IMG/VR virus record: IMGVR_UViG_3300020215_000013
Coordinates: 1-46,200 of that record
Reading direction: 5' to 3' (one strand)
DNA length: 46,200 bases
Source: a virus
Shown piece by piece: positions 1 to 7,574 of the stretch. The notes below the pieces were generated by a model that did not search any database, was not told the origin of the DNA, and was given only the letters and a program-made list of their open reading frames with translations. Position 1 is the first letter of the stretch. Every line of letters begins with the position of its first letter. The translations under genes were made by a program, and so were the position numbers.

Positions 1-127
1 ACAGCACTTTTTCGAGCACGTTTTTTAGATGATCTAAAAAATCGGGGCATACCAGTCCCGCTTGTTTATTCTCAATTTTATTATTTAGTTGTTATTAAAA
101 CTTTTTCTTGTCAATTCCATGCAACCT
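1..127. repeat. Left copy of 127-bp terminal direct repeat (assembly overlap of a circle)
   Basis: Bases 1-127 are identical to 46074-46200. The repeat lies inside one coding sequence, and the reading frame of the last gene continues exactly into base 128, so the two ends are the same place on a circular molecule. The length of 127 equals a common assembler k-mer, so this is best read as overlap rather than a physical terminal repeat. Reads or ends mapping would be needed to exclude a real short repeat. Confidence 0.93.
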
Positions 128-435
128 ATGAAATTCCTTACCGAATCACTGTGGAAATTCTAGAAGATCAAGCAAATCCTGTAACCATTCTTCTGCCGGT
201 TTCCTACAATGATGCGATCTTAGGAATCATGCAGGAATCTCTGGATATTGCCAATGCCATCTCAAACCCCAGTATTTCCAGTGCATTAGCTCTATTGTCA
301 GAAACCCTCAATAGCATCCCTGATTTAACGAACGCTGATAGTGCAACGTTGGCAACAATTCAGGGCCCCTTGCAAGCAGCTAATGTTGCAGTTTCAGCCT
401 ATATCACAGCAACTACAGCCGTGGCATTTGTATGA
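1..435 (+). CDS. gpU-like tail protein, 3' part (gene split by window ends)
   Basis: This is the continuation of the gene that starts at 45891. Joined across the junction it encodes 205 residues. Base 1 is a codon start, and the frame stays open until the stop at 433-435. The N-terminal half (an IGGKRVIDIMGRDD segment followed by LFRARFLDDL and YEIPYRITVEI) resembles P2 gpU and related proteins that sit between tape measure and hub in myoviruses. The C-terminal 90 residues are Ala/Ser/Thr-rich and unassigned. It overlaps the next gene by 4 bp (ATGA). An internal GTG at 151 is not the real start. The function, tail-tube terminator or hub-adjacent ring, is inferred from position and weak similarity. 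Confidence 0.75.
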   Translation, partial: TALFRARFLDDLKNRGIPVPLVYSQFYYLVVIKTFSCQFHATYEIPYRITVEILEDQANPVTILLPVSYNDAILGIMQESLDIANAISNPSISSALALLSETLNSIPDLTNADSATLATIQGPLQAANVAVSAYITATTAVAFV

Positions 436-743
436 AAGAGCCCAATGATCAATTAGCAATAGATTTAGAAGGATTATCGAATGCTTATATTCTTCAAAAT
501 CTTTTGGTTCAGCTTCAAACAAATTTAGATTTAATCCAACAGGGTGCCGCGGGTACAACTATTTCGGTCAATGGTGGAAGTCTTTATCAGCTGGCTTCTC
601 AATATTATAATGATGCAACACAATGGACCACCATCGCTCAGGCTAATGGACTAACAGAGCCGTTTTTAAGAGTAGGAGTAGTCACAAAACTGGTTATCCC
701 TTCTCAAACCAAGGCCAATAGCGGAGGGGTTTTGACATCATGA
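432..743 (+). CDS. LysM-like tail protein (gpX-like)
   Basis: 103 residues. Residues about 45-95 form a LysM-type fold: GGSLYQLASQYYNDATQW, then IAQANGL, then a VVTKLVIP ending. Small LysM proteins called gpX in P2-like phages sit between gpU and gpD and help attach the baseplate hub to the tail tube. It overlaps both neighbours by ATGA, which indicates translational coupling in the tail operon. The first 40 residues, rich in Leu and Gln, are not assigned. Confidence 0.8.
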   Translation: MKEPNDQLAIDLEGLSNAYILQNLLVQLQTNLDLIQQGAAGTTISVNGGSLYQLASQYYNDATQWTTIAQANGLTEPFLRVGVVTKLVIPSQTKANSGGVLTS

Positions 744-1888
744 CCAAATCAATTGTTAATGATCTAGCTACTTCTAGCGTTCAAACTAACTTGGACCAAG
801 CACGTTCGCCGAGAGCACTCATCATGATTAACGGAATTCGGTGCTGGTATATAGACATTGAAGTTACTACTAATCAGTTTTATGTTTGCGATACTTTTTA
901 TTTAAAAATTCCGCTCAATATGGACCCTAATCCGAATTTAGATTATTGGTCTAAAGCAAGTAGCCTGGAGGTTAAAATCTATATTGGATTTCCGAGCAAT
1001 CCCAGCAGCTATAGTACCGATGACCTTGATCTCATGATTGTTGGATATTGTACTGATTTTAATATCGATCCCGTGTCGGGCATCATTACCATTCATGGTC
1101 GTGATTTGTTGTCTCTATTTATGGATAAAAAGCTGACAAAGAATTTTGCAAATATGTCACATTCTCAAGCGGTAGCACAATTGGTTTCTAGTAACCAATT
1201 AAATTCTAGAATTGTTCCAACGGATATTAATAATAAAGTAGGAAATTTTTTCTTTAATCAAAATATGGCTCTTTTGAACAATACTACGCAGTGGGATCTG
1301 ATTATGTCCTTAGCTCAATTGGATCAGTACGTGGCCTTTATGGATGGAGAAACTTTTGTCTATGAGCCCAGACCATCGGATAAAAACGTTAATAACCCCT
1401 TTGTCTTGAATTATCAAACTGTAGATGCTAATCAACCAATTCCGGCTTTTAATGGGTCTCATATTAGTTTATCCCATGTTATGGGCTTGGCTGGAGATGT
1501 CACCGTAGTGGTTAAAAGTGGTTATAATGCAAAGTCCGGTCAACATACCTATGCTCGTGTAACTTCAACTCATAATATAAATATAAAAGGAGTTCCTAAG
1601 GGATCTATTAAACAATACGTTTACAATATTCCTGGCTTATCCCCTGACCAAGCGGCACAAAAAGCCGCACAATTTCTAGATGATCACACCAGCCATGAAA
1701 TGAGGCTCTATATAACAATGCCGGGCGATAATACACTAAAAAAAGATAGTTTAATCCAATTAAAAGGAACTCAAAGTGGATTTGATCAAATCTATTATCC
1801 TGAACAAGTGATCCGTAGAATGAGCCCGAGTGAAGGCTATTCGATGGAAATTACCGCTAAAAACAGGAGCCAATATGTCAATACATAA
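740..1888 (+). CDS. Baseplate hub protein (gpD / Mu gp44-like)
   Basis: 382 residues. The order tape measure, gpU-like, LysM, this gene, spike matches the P2 late control gene D and Mu gp44. The protein has the expected size for a hub (350-400 residues). It has an early RALIMINGIRCWYIDIEV beta segment and a C-terminal stretch with RLYITMPGDNTLKKDSLIQ, which fits the tube-like domains of hubs. It would form the trimeric hub linking the tube to the puncturing spike. The stop overlaps the start of the spike gene. Assignment rests on gene order and overall pattern rather than on a unique motif. Confidence 0.8.
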   Translation: MTKSIVNDLATSSVQTNLDQARSPRALIMINGIRCWYIDIEVTTNQFYVCDTFYLKIPLNMDPNPNLDYWSKASSLEVKIYIGFPSNPSSYSTDDLDLMIVGYCTDFNIDPVSGIITIHGRDLLSLFMDKKLTKNFANMSHSQAVAQLVSSNQLNSRIVPTDINNKVGNFFFNQNMALLNNTTQWDLIMSLAQLDQYVAFMDGETFVYEPRPSDKNVNNPFVLNYQTVDANQPIPAFNGSHISLSHVMGLAGDVTVVVKSGYNAKSGQHTYARVTSTHNINIKGVPKGSIKQYVYNIPGLSPDQAAQKAAQFLDDHTSHEMRLYITMPGDNTLKKDSLIQLKGTQSGFDQIYYPEQVIRRMSPSEGYSMEITAKNRSQYVNT

Positions 1889-2471
1889 ACTAGCTAATGC
1901 GATCAAAGAGCAAGCTGCAATGGTGACTGGGAATCAGGCTTTTATCAAAATTGGAAAAATTATTAGTTATAATCCAGAAGATTATTTAGTTCAGGTTCTA
2001 ATCGATGAGCCAATACCAGGGAATGATGAAACAAGTATTCCCTCCATTCAAACCTGGTGGATTCAAATTATGTCTTTATGGGTTGGCAATGGCTGGGGAT
2101 TATTTTGTACTCCAACATTGGGGGCTAATTGTATTGTACTTTTTCAAGATGGAAGCTATCAGTCACCCATTAGTGCCATTCCTATTTTTAATGATATAAG
2201 CCGAGGATTAAATGTCCCATCTGGTGAATGTTGGCTGGTTCATCAAACCGGTTCTTATATTAAATTAACCAATGATGGCGGTATATCGATTAATTCAACT
2301 TCCACTAAGCTTGGCAATTTACATGATGGCGTACTACACAATCTAGTCACCGACGCCTTGATTTCATTATTTAATAATCATGTCCATTCAGATCCTCAAG
2401 GCGGAACAACCGGTATTCCGACGGTCCCCCTAGATATTTCTGTATTAACGGTTAACACAAGGGCAACATAA
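1875..2471 (+). CDS. Baseplate spike protein (gpV / Mu gp45-like)
   Basis: 198 residues. The ATG at 1875 is chosen because AGGAG lies 1865-1869; an upstream in-frame start at 1830 lies within the hub gene and lacks such a site. Residues about 25-130 look like the OB-fold domain. The last 35 residues contain HVHSDPQGGTTG, the HxH motif that binds iron at the tip of P2 gpV-type spikes, followed by the usual GGTTG-P pattern. The product would be the trimeric membrane-piercing tip of the contractile tail. The gene ends TAATG, overlapping the gpW-like start. Confidence 0.87.
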   Translation: MSIHKLANAIKEQAAMVTGNQAFIKIGKIISYNPEDYLVQVLIDEPIPGNDETSIPSIQTWWIQIMSLWVGNGWGLFCTPTLGANCIVLFQDGSYQSPISAIPIFNDISRGLNVPSGECWLVHQTGSYIKLTNDGGISINSTSTKLGNLHDGVLHNLVTDALISLFNNHVHSDPQGGTTGIPTVPLDISVLTVNTRAT

Positions 2472-2866
2472 TGAAAGCAGCTTTCCCACAATATTCGTAT
2501 GATCTAGATCATGATTTTGGTAATGATGTTAAATTGTCACCCACAAATGATCTACTCAATATTACGAGCTTAGGAAAAAGCCAGCAGAGAGTTTTGCGCA
2601 GATTAATGACTCCTCCCGGAAGTTATATTTGGCATCCAAATTATGGCGGAGGCTTGCAACAATATGTTGGGCAAACACTTTCTCCAGATTTAATGGATAC
2701 GATTAAAAGCAAAATACTTGCACAGATTTTTTTAGAGGATTCTGTGGCGCGCTCGCCGATGCCAACAATTTCTTTACAGACAATACAGGAGGGATTATTC
2801 GTGCAAATTAATTATACAGAAAATACCACGCAGAAACCCATTGTTTTAAGCTTTAACGTCACATGA
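2471..2866 (+). CDS. Baseplate wedge protein (gpW / gp25-like)
   Basis: 131 residues, typical of the gpW/T4 gp25 lysozyme-fold wedge family. Visible family features are the ITSLGKSQQRVLRRLMTPPG segment and a following YGGGLQQYVGQTL; the family usually has a Q.v..RL.T..G pattern and then a G..l...vg segment. It lies between spike and gpJ as in P2 and Mu. It would connect the inner baseplate to the sheath. It starts within the spike stop codon. Confidence 0.85.
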   Translation: MKAAFPQYSYDLDHDFGNDVKLSPTNDLLNITSLGKSQQRVLRRLMTPPGSYIWHPNYGGGLQQYVGQTLSPDLMDTIKSKILAQIFLEDSVARSPMPTISLQTIQEGLFVQINYTENTTQKPIVLSFNVT

Positions 2867-2873
2867 GAACACT

Positions 2874-4028
2874 ATGCCATTAGAAACTAAAAGTTTTGAT
2901 ACGCTTATAAACGACCAAGCCAATGCAATGCAAGGAGTGGCAAATCAGATTTTAGATTTTGCCGTTGGGTCTGATTTTAGAGCCATTATTGAAGCCAATG
3001 GTGGTCTATCGCTTTGGTCGCAATCATTGGCCGTCGCTCTTTTAGCTGTCGCTCGATTGGCAACCAGCCATGGAATAGAGGTGGATAGTTTTGTAGGCGA
3101 CTTCGGGCTAGAACGTACTAAGGCAACACCTAGTTTTGGACTTGTTACTTTTAGTCGATTCACTGCAACCCAGCAAGCCCTTATCCAGGCTGGATCATTT
3201 GATAGATCCACAATAGGAGATTTAGTTTCTTCTTCGGCAACTGGCGTTCAGTATTCCGTTTATGCTGATACGGATAACCCAAATTACAATCCTGATCTAA
3301 ACGCATATGTGATTCCCGTTAATATAACAAGTGCGAGTATCCCCGTGATTGCCCTCATAAATGGAACAATAGGAAATGTTTTGGCCAATCAAATTACTAC
3401 TATTCAGACTAATATTCCCTATGTTAATAGTGTAAATAATTCGCAACCCATCTCAAATGGAACTGATCAGGAAACTGATCAGGCTTTAAAAGCTGGATTC
3501 CCGCTTTATCTAAACAGCTTATCTAAAGCGGTCAAACAAGCATTAGAGGCTGCAATTTTAAGTGTTCCTGGTGTGGTACGTTTTAAATTAATCGAAAATG
3601 AAGACGTAAATGCTAATCCTAAATTAGGTTTTTTCTATTCAGTAATTGATGACGGCAGCGGCAATGCTTCAGGGCCATTATTAGCAATGGTGCAAGATGT
3701 TTTAGATGCCAATCGAGGATTCACGATTGCCTTTTCTGACTATGCGCCTATTCCATTTACGACGAATATTACCGTTAATATTGAGACCAATGGCTCTTAT
3801 CCTGATGCAACTGTCCAGGCTAATGTGACTGCTGCTCTGACAACGTTCATTTCAAACAGCGCATTTGATGCACTGATTCCTTACTCGAAAATTGCTGAAA
3901 TTGTTTATGATGCTGATCCAACTATAATTAATTTAACTTCATGGACGCTAAATAGTGGAACTAGTGATATTCAATTAACCGGCAGACAAATAGCGATTGT
4001 AGGAACCCTCACGGTGAATATAGCATGA
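2874..4028 (+). CDS. Baseplate protein J (gpJ / Mu gp47-like)
   Basis: 384 residues, the normal length for the baseplate J family. The N-terminal part has the typical phrase DFAVGSDFRAIIEANG, and the middle has GTDQETDQAL, equivalent to the G.D.EtD...R segment of family members; SVPGVVRF follows. It would form the wedge that carries the fibres. It lies 7 bp after the gpW-like gene and overlaps the next gene by 4 bp. Confidence 0.9.
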   Translation: MPLETKSFDTLINDQANAMQGVANQILDFAVGSDFRAIIEANGGLSLWSQSLAVALLAVARLATSHGIEVDSFVGDFGLERTKATPSFGLVTFSRFTATQQALIQAGSFDRSTIGDLVSSSATGVQYSVYADTDNPNYNPDLNAYVIPVNITSASIPVIALINGTIGNVLANQITTIQTNIPYVNSVNNSQPISNGTDQETDQALKAGFPLYLNSLSKAVKQALEAAILSVPGVVRFKLIENEDVNANPKLGFFYSVIDDGSGNASGPLLAMVQDVLDANRGFTIAFSDYAPIPFTTNITVNIETNGSYPDATVQANVTAALTTFISNSAFDALIPYSKIAEIVYDADPTIINLTSWTLNSGTSDIQLTGRQIAIVGTLTVNIA

Positions 4029-4741
4029 TAGAAAACGACGAAGTGACCATTAGTAACTTGTCTCCGCCTATAATTGGAAGCCATCGAGACATTTACAATA
4101 AGCTCATCTCAATGCTCCCGAATTGGTTCGGAACCGACCACATTAATCTTGATACTATTCTTGAATCTTTTATTACAACCGGAACATTTCATTATGAGCA
4201 GTTGATTTATGTTGCCTTGCAAATGCGTTTACAAACTGCCACTGATATTAATATTGATGCAATAGCTGCTGATTATTTAGGTAATTTTCCAAGAAGAGCA
4301 GGGGAGAATGATGCTACTTATAAAAAAAGAATTCTCGCCACTCTATTACAAGAAAAAGCGACTAGATTTGGCATGAGCAATGCATTATACTTGCTGACAG
4401 GTTATCGTCCGATTCTATTTGAACCCTGGTATCCTCCAGATTGCGGCGGCTATAATGTAGCAAGTAGCATGGGGTATAGCATTATGGGTCTTTACGGATC
4501 TGATTCGTATGCTTATCAAGGATTTGTTGATGTTTTTGTATCACAATTCCAAGGCTTGGCGAATTATAGTGGATATAATGATTTCCTTTTTGGTTACAGT
4601 ACAGCGGGCGGAAAATCTCGTGGCTGGTATGGCGGAGAATCTTTGATAACTGAAATTATTTCAGATCAAGATATCTATGACACCATTAATCTAACCAAGG
4701 TTGAAGGAACTATTGTTTGGGTTAGAATTATCCGACAATAA
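4025..4741 (+). CDS. Tail protein I-like baseplate protein (Mu gp48-like)
   Basis: 238 residues, placed between gpJ and the fibre as gpI in P2 and gp48 in Mu. The N-terminal region (YNKLISMLPNWFG) resembles the L..LLP.yy start of gpI/gp48 proteins, and NFPRRAGENDATYKKRI matches their P.R.gE.D..yR.Ri pattern. The C-terminal half is rich in Tyr and Gly and probably contacts the fibre. It starts within the gpJ stop. It is followed by an 88-94 nt leader with RNA structure before the tail-fibre start. Confidence 0.8.
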   Translation: MIENDEVTISNLSPPIIGSHRDIYNKLISMLPNWFGTDHINLDTILESFITTGTFHYEQLIYVALQMRLQTATDINIDAIAADYLGNFPRRAGENDATYKKRILATLLQEKATRFGMSNALYLLTGYRPILFEPWYPPDCGGYNVASSMGYSIMGLYGSDSYAYQGFVDVFVSQFQGLANYSGYNDFLFGYSTAGGKSRGWYGGESLITEIISDQDIYDTINLTKVEGTIVWVRIIRQ

Positions 4742-4757
4742 TAGATTTACTTTCTAA

Positions 4758-4835
4758 TGAGACGAGACGCTCTTTTAGAATAACTACAGTCTCCGGTACG
4801 CGATGACCGGAAGTTGAAAAACTTTCGGGATGCGT
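4758..4835 (+). promoter_or_regulatory. Structured 5' leader of the tail-fibre gene (copy A of a repeated RNA element)
   Basis: Three successive hairpins fill the gap before the fibre gene. Hairpin 1 pairs GAGAC 4764-4768 with GTCTC 4789-4793. Hairpin 2 pairs CCGGT 4793-4797 with ACCGG 4806-4810 around loop ACGCGATG. Hairpin 3 pairs AAGTT 4811-4815 with AACTT 4820-4824 around a GAAA tetraloop. GGGA and then ATG 4836 follow. A second copy precedes the capsid gene (36687-36777): hairpin 1 is identical, hairpins 2 and 3 differ by compensating changes, and the 8-nt loop differs at one position only. I recognise no known riboswitch family; the function is unknown. Confidence 0.72.
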
Positions 4836-6419
4836 ATGTCTGATTATCACAAGAAATTATATGAGATTAGCCTTCAAAAGAAGCAGGAATCTACCCAAAA
4901 ATTTAAATCATTTAAAGAACGGCTGAAAAGCTCATTAAAATCTACCTTAGATAATTTGATTTTATGTGGGCGTGTAACTGTATATACCAATCAGGTTCCT
5001 TTCGAAACTGATATTCTCAGATCTAATCTTTACATAATGACCGCTGTCAGTCGCCTAGCTAAAACAATTTTAGCGACTGGGAATAGTAATGCAACTTTGG
5101 CATGCGATTTATCATGCACTCCAGTTAGTCCGGGAGGGCTATCAGTTGATGTTGGCCCAGGTGCAATTTATAGCTATGAGAATCTTGATAGCACTGCTTA
5201 TGGTGTTTTACCCGCTGATACCAATCCAGATCACAAATTATTTAAACAGGGAATTAATTTTGACCCGGTGAATTTCCCAACGCCTGCCCCAGTCGTAAAT
5301 GGTGATTCTATTATTTATCTGATTCAGGCGTCTTTTTCAACTACTGACGTTAATGATGTCAGTCGCCCTTATTTTAATTCCACTGACCCTAATGATCCTA
5401 TCTTTAATAATAATTTTGATACTAGGGAAGACTCAGTAGCCCTTTCTTTAAAAAGTGGTACATCTGCTCCATCTCCAACCCCCCCAACACCAGATACGGG
5501 GAAGATCCCCCTTTATTATGTGACTGTGACCTACGGACAAACAGTTATTATTTCAGGGAATATTACCATTGCCACAAACGCGCCTTTTATTACTGAAGGA
5601 TTGATGAATAAAATTAGCGCAGTAGGCGCAGTGACTCCAACCCAATTACAAAACAGTACGCCTATTTATGCTCCCAATATTGGTACAGCGAATGCTTTGG
5701 TCGCAAATGTAACTCCAGCGTATGGTACCTACCAAACCGGTACTAGAATTTTTGTATTAGTTCCTAGTGCTAATACTGGACCATCAACTTTACAAATTAA
5801 TTCTAATCCAGCTTTAGCCATTCAAGTCATGACCCAAATGGGTCTCAAAGCTTTAGCAGGCGGAGAGATGTTAGGAGGTGGAGTATATGAATTTTTTCAT
5901 AATGGCACTGTGTTTCAACTCCTTAACCCTAATGGCGCTGAAGGCGGAACAATACAAATTGGCCGGATCACAATGCAATCAGGTCTAAACCCAGATCCGG
6001 GATATTTAACTTTAACTTCAACCGCAGTCAGTAGATCAACCTATTCTCGTTTATATAGTTATCTTGGTGACGAATGGGGATCTGGAGATGGTAGTACTAC
6101 TTTCAACGTTCCTCCGCCGGGTCGAGTCCCAGTGGGTGCGGGGTGGGGTGGCTATCCCGGTTTAGGCGATACCGTAGCTGAGACCGGTGGAGAAGCGCAA
6201 CACACCCTAACTGTGGGCGAGCTTCCTACTCATAATCACCCTCTGAATTCATCACCTAGCGCAATTTCTTATGTAACACAAGGAACTGGCGGTGACACTA
6301 TTACCGTTGGGGGGGGCGCAGTTGGGTTCGCCGCGGTAGGTGTTGGTAATACTGGTAGTAATACTCCTCACAATAATATTCAACCTTCTATGGTCCTTTT
6401 ATTTCAAATTAAATACTGA
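4836..6419 (+). CDS. Tail fibre with C-terminal tail-collar domain
   Basis: 527 residues from ATG 4836, chosen over ATG 4830 because GGGA then sits about 5 nt upstream and the spacing from the leader hairpin matches the capsid copy. The N-terminal about 50 residues are charged and probably helical. The middle has IQINSNPALAI-type fibre repeats. The last about 150 residues form a Phage Tail Collar domain: RSTYSRLYSYLGDEWGSG, then TFNVPPPGRVPVG, LPTHNHPLN and NIQPSMVLLF near the end. This is the gpH-like host-recognition or short-tail-fibre protein. It lies directly after gpI, as in P2-like phages. Confidence 0.87.
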   Translation: MSDYHKKLYEISLQKKQESTQKFKSFKERLKSSLKSTLDNLILCGRVTVYTNQVPFETDILRSNLYIMTAVSRLAKTILATGNSNATLACDLSCTPVSPGGLSVDVGPGAIYSYENLDSTAYGVLPADTNPDHKLFKQGINFDPVNFPTPAPVVNGDSIIYLIQASFSTTDVNDVSRPYFNSTDPNDPIFNNNFDTREDSVALSLKSGTSAPSPTPPTPDTGKIPLYYVTVTYGQTVIISGNITIATNAPFITEGLMNKISAVGAVTPTQLQNSTPIYAPNIGTANALVANVTPAYGTYQTGTRIFVLVPSANTGPSTLQINSNPALAIQVMTQMGLKALAGGEMLGGGVYEFFHNGTVFQLLNPNGAEGGTIQIGRITMQSGLNPDPGYLTLTSTAVSRSTYSRLYSYLGDEWGSGDGSTTFNVPPPGRVPVGAGWGGYPGLGDTVAETGGEAQHTLTVGELPTHNHPLNSSPSAISYVTQGTGGDTITVGGGAVGFAAVGVGNTGSNTPHNNIQPSMVLLFQIKY

Positions 6420-6427
6420 GGTAGAAA

Positions 6428-6790
6428 ATGAGTACCCAAGATAAATATCAAAACGTTTTTTATTTGGAAATTGCAAAAATTTCTGCGGGACAAACTTCAA
6501 CTCCTTTAATTAGATGTGCAGGTATGCAATTGAGAGCCCTTTACTTGCCAAGTAATTTTACAACTTCAAATATTTCTTTAAACGCTAGCCCAGATGGAAC
6601 AAATTTATTCTCTTTGAAAGGACTGGATGGGGTGACATTTTCAATTACTGGGGCTACCTACGGTTGTATACCTATGCTTCCTTATTTAATTGATGCGTGT
6701 CCTTATCTTCAATTAGTAGCTGGCACCCAAACATCTGATGTTTTAATTGGATTCGGATTAATGCCACTTTATCAAGGGATACATAGCTAA
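6428..6790 (+). CDS. Small protein of the tail-fibre cluster, unknown
   Basis: 120 residues with SD GAGG shortly upstream. The sequence is beta-rich, without signal peptide or membrane segment, and ends in a hydrophobic ATYGCIPMLPYLIDACPYLQ stretch. Small proteins at this place are often fibre tips, fibre-associated chaperones or virion decoration proteins; no family is recognised. The stop overlaps the next small gene (TAATG). Confidence 0.6.
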   Translation: MSTQDKYQNVFYLEIAKISAGQTSTPLIRCAGMQLRALYLPSNFTTSNISLNASPDGTNLFSLKGLDGVTFSITGATYGCIPMLPYLIDACPYLQLVAGTQTSDVLIGFGLMPLYQGIHS

Positions 6791-6930
6791 TGATGCCCTC
6801 TATTCCAATGTTTTTGATCTTTTCGGATGAAACATTTTTTCCTCCAGTAGGGACATTATTTTTAGTAAAAGAAGATGGGGTTACTTTTATTGTCAAACAA
6901 GATGGCATCACTAGGTTAATAACGGAATAA
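6790..6930 (+). CDS. 46-residue protein of the tail-fibre cluster
   Basis: A short open frame starts at ATGATG overlapping the stop of the preceding gene, and it fills the gap before the next gene. The product has a regular pattern: FPPVGTLFLVKEDGVTFIV and then KQDGITRLI, two beta-hairpin-like units. Coupling and tight packing (2 nt before the next start) argue that it is real. No function can be assigned. Confidence 0.5.
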   Translation: MMPSIPMFLIFSDETFFPPVGTLFLVKEDGVTFIVKQDGITRLITE

Positions 6931-6932
6931 AA

Positions 6933-7574
6933 ATGGACGAAAAATACTTACAATCCTTAATTATACGTGAAGTTGATAGTCGAATAAAAGAATTATTAAA
7001 AAATGTTGAGAAAAATACTCAAAGAATTTTATCTGCATTAGCAGATGCTAAATTCAGCGAATTCTCTATAGCTTCTACTCCATACAATGGAACTGAAAAA
7101 TGGGTTGGCTTGCAAAATGGCATTAACGTCCAAGGGAATTTGTCAGTTGGGGGATTTTATCTTCCTGAATTAAATATAATTCAAGGTCTGACTTCAGCAT
7201 CAATAGTTATTGATGAAGGCGATCCGGTTACTAGTTACTCTGGATTTGCGGGTAGTGTTGTTTATAGCAGTGTAAAACTAGAAATAAAATCAGATGGAAG
7301 TGGGGACCAATGCCAATTGGTAATCGCCAATCCGGTAACATCTAATTTTACTAAATTAGGACAAGCAAAAATATTAGGTTCTCCGAGTATTGTAAAGACG
7401 CCTGGAGGAGTTGGGAATAACGGGTCTGGATGGAATGGCAATTTAACTGCTGATATTCCTACTGGGGGTATTCTATTTAGTTTTGAAGTGTCGGAATTAA
7501 ACACAACCTATTTTATAGATGTATCTTGGTCATCTCGGATTCAATCACCATCACTGATTAAGGGAAAAAAATGA
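6933..7574 (+). CDS. Fibre-cluster protein, possible virion component
   Basis: 213 residues. Residues 1-40 form a charged helix (likely coiled coil) and the rest is Gly/Ser/Thr-rich beta sequence, including a GGVGNNGSGWNGNL stretch. This build, a short N-terminal helix plus a beta domain, is usual for trimeric appendages, but no known family is recognised. It lies in the same operon as the collar fibre and overlaps the next gene by 4 bp. Confidence 0.6.
   Translation: MDEKYLQSLIIREVDSRIKELLKNVEKNTQRILSALADAKFSEFSIASTPYNGTEKWVGLQNGINVQGNLSVGGFYLPELNIIQGLTSASIVIDEGDPVTSYSGFAGSVVYSSVKLEIKSDGSGDQCQLVIANPVTSNFTKLGQAKILGSPSIVKTPGGVGNNGSGWNGNLTADIPTGGILFSFEVSELNTTYFIDVSWSSRIQSPSLIKGKK

Noticed and set aside
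1-127. True direct terminal repeat of a linear phage genome
   Set aside because: Length 127 equals an assembler k-mer and the repeat lies inside one coding frame; a real terminal repeat cannot be excluded without read ends but is less likely.
151-435. Separate 94-residue gene starting at GTG 151
   Set aside because: The frame is continuous with the gene starting at 45891 once the ends are joined, so this is only its 3' part.
4758-4835. Intrinsic terminator before the tail-fibre gene
   Set aside because: The hairpins lack a following U-tract, and the same element precedes the capsid gene inside a co-transcribed block, so termination makes little sense.
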